Position numbers and translations under genes: made by a program
Assembly: GCA_900552995.1 (NCBI GenBank)
Contig: USBX01000075.1
Location: 1-5,545, forward strand
From: an uncultured Collinsella sp.
Lineage (GTDB): Bacteria; Actinomycetota; Coriobacteriia; Coriobacteriales; Coriobacteriaceae
Length of the DNA: 5,545 bases
Direction: 5' to 3'
Shown here: positions 4,504 to 5,545 of the stretch, piece after piece
Position numbering within the stretch: position 1 is the first letter of the stretch
Layout: every line of letters begins with the position of its first letter
The notes under the pieces: model-generated
What the model was told of the DNA's origin: nothing
The model's database searches: none
What the model saw: only the letters and a program-made list of their open reading frames with translations

Positions 4504-5545
4504 TTAGTCAACTGGATTGAGCGCGTCGATCTGCGCAAGCCACAGACGCGAGCTAGCGTCACTCGGCATACGCCAATCGCCGCGCGGGCTGAGCGTCACC
4601 GAACCAACCTTGGGGCCATCGGGCAGGCAGCTGCGCTTAAACTGCTGGGCAAAGAAGCGACGATAGAACGTACGCAGCCACGCGTGGACGGTTTTGGCGT
4701 CGTAGACACCCTCGAAACTCTTGAGCGCCATGCGGTAGATCTTGCCCGGCTCAAAGCCAAAACGCAGCAAGTAGTAGAGGAAGTAGTCGTGCAACTCGTA
4801 CGGGCCCACCAAATCCTCGGTCTTCTGCGCAATCTCGCCGTCGCCCGTGGGCGGCAGAAGCTCGGGGGACACCGGCGTATCGAGGATATCGAGCAAGACC
4901 TCGGCAATGCGCCCGCCAAAGACATCGGCGGCATAGCGCACCAGATGGCGCACAAGCGTCTTTGGCACCGAGGCATTGACCGCATACATGGACATGTGAT
5001 CCCCGTTGTAAGTTGCCCAGCCAAGTGCAAGTTCCGACAGATCTCCGGTTCCGATGACCATGCCCCATTCCTGGTTAGCAATATCCATCAGCACCTGGGT
5101 ACGCTCTCTTGCCTGTGAATTCTCATAGGTCACATCATGTACCTCTTCATCATGTCCGATATCACGGAAATGCACATGGACCGCATCCGCGATCGGCACC
5201 TCTTTCAAAGTGGCTCCCAGCTTCTTCGACATCAGGCAGGCATTCTGATAGGTTCTGTCTGTCGTACCAAAGCAAGGCATCGTCACTGCAATGATATCCT
5301 TGCGTTCTTTTCCTGCCATGTCAAACGCTTTCGCCGTCACAAGCAGTGCCAGCGTTGAATCCAAACCGCCGGAAATTCCAACGACTGCTGTTCTCGAGAG
5401 AGTATGCACCAGACGCTTCTTCAGTCCCATTGCCTGGATCATCAGAATCTCCTCACAGCGCTTTTCCCTCTCTGCCATATTCTGCGGAACAAAAGGGGTC
5501 TGTGCAAAGCTTCTGGTAAGTGCTGTCTCTTCCACACTTATGTGG
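4504..5545 (-). CDS. nadE: Glutamine-dependent NAD+ synthetase, synthetase domain, 5' partial and probably chimeric
   Basis: The enzyme amidates nicotinic acid adenine dinucleotide to NAD+ using ATP. The long glutamine-dependent form carries an N-terminal glutaminase (CN-hydrolase) domain, which lies outside the window; the frame is open to base 5545. Counting the Val codon at 5535-5533 as residue 1, the visible part has the ATP-pyrophosphatase P-loop SGGLDS (55-60), the DVTYENSQARERT segment (134-146), the GTGDLSELALGW block (162-173) with YNGDH, and the C-terminal KRSCLPDGPKVGS and SPRGDWRMPSD segments (300-326) typical of the long form. The GTG at 5535 is not a start, as homologous sequence continues before it. 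Codon use changes sharply in the 162-187 block. Residues 1-164 have GGA at 7 of 11 Gly and AGA/AGG at 5 of 10 Arg. After residue 187 GGA is 0 of 11 and AGA/AGG 0 of 12. GC by hand is about 51% over 5101-5520 and 61% over 4561-4980. No key residue or frame is broken. Confidence 0.93.
   Translation of the reverse strand, partial: HISVEETALTRSFAQTPFVPQNMAEREKRCEEILMIQAMGLKKRLVHTLSRTAVVGISGGLDSTLALLVTAKAFDMAGKERKDIIAVTMPCFGTTDRTYQNACLMSKKLGATLKEVPIADAVHVHFRDIGHDEEVHDVTYENSQARERTQVLMDIANQEWGMVIGTGDLSELALGWATYNGDHMSMYAVNASVPKTLVRHLVRYAADVFGGRIAEVLLDILDTPVSPELLPPTGDGEIAQKTEDLVGPYELHDYFLYYLLRFGFEPGKIYRMALKSFEGVYDAKTVHAWLRTFYRRFFAQQFKRSCLPDGPKVGSVTLSPRGDWRMPSDASSRLWLAQIDALNPVD
4975..5052. other. Compositional junction within nadE (probable assembly chimera or recombination point)
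   Basis: This stretch encodes the most conserved block of the synthetase domain (residues 162-187). To its right the codons look like a Lachnospiraceae-type genome; to its left they look like the rest of the window. Codons down to about 5010 (GCA, CTT, ACT) still lean to the right-hand type, and from about 4978 on they are of the left-hand type. The exact point cannot be placed by eye. Confidence 0.75.

Noticed and set aside
5533..5535. GTG as the start of a stand-alone 343-aa NAD synthetase
   Set aside because: The frame stays open to the window edge (preceding codons His-Ile-Ser), and the region is the usual linker into the synthetase domain of the long, glutaminase-containing form.
5523..5541. 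Resemblance to the reverse-complement Tn5 mosaic end (CTGTCTCTT exact, then partial)
   Set aside because: Only about 15 of 19 bases match, unlike the perfect copy at 30-48, and the bases encode in-frame, plausible nadE residues (SVEETALTR). Likely chance.

Overview
The window looks like a short contig from a gut metagenome or a draft genome. Most of it (about 49 to 5000) is GC-rich (about 61% by hand count over 4561-4980), with compact genes all on the minus strand. Protein flavour and codon use suggest a Coriobacteriia actinobacterium, probably Collinsella-like; this is inferred from memory of those genomes, not from a search. In transcription order (right to left) the genes are: the synthetase part of a glutamine-dependent NAD+ synthetase (nadE, 5' end cut by the window edge), a class I/II PLP-dependent aminotransferase, an L-lactate dehydrogenase (ldh), an Mbeg1-like alpha/beta hydrolase, and the N-terminal two thirds of a nucleoid-associated protein of the NA37/YejK family. 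There is no gene-free stretch over 300 bases.

Both ends of the contig need caution. Bases 1-48 are not genomic: they are an Illumina Nextera i7-side adapter with its index, so the NA37 gene is cut by library construction and its apparent last residues are adapter translation. At the right end, nadE keeps one open frame but its composition changes abruptly inside the conserved GTGDLSELALGW-to-MYAVN block (about 4975-5052). The upstream part is about 51% GC, rich in GGA and AGA/AGG codons and Lachnospiraceae-like. The downstream part is about 61% GC with GGC and CGN codons only. This is either an assembly chimera or a genuine mosaic gene; with untrimmed adapter in the same contig, chimera is the simpler reading.

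Between genes there are three GC-rich hairpins on the coding strand. One is a strong intrinsic terminator after ldh (2004-2040). Another strong one (4404-4435) lies so close to the aminotransferase start that its mRNA must pass through it. The third is a weaker hairpin in the ldh leader (3044-3077). Two copies of a 32-33 bp palindromic, REP-like repeat with a GGGG(A/T)CAGGTT core flank the hydrolase gene in the same orientation.

Functionally these are ordinary housekeeping and fermentation genes: NAD+ synthesis, amino-group transfer, and pyruvate to lactate with NADH reoxidation. I see no defence system, CRISPR array, complete mobile element or new multi-gene system. The points worth following are the adapter and chimera artefacts, the REP-like repeat family, and the structured leader in front of the aminotransferase.
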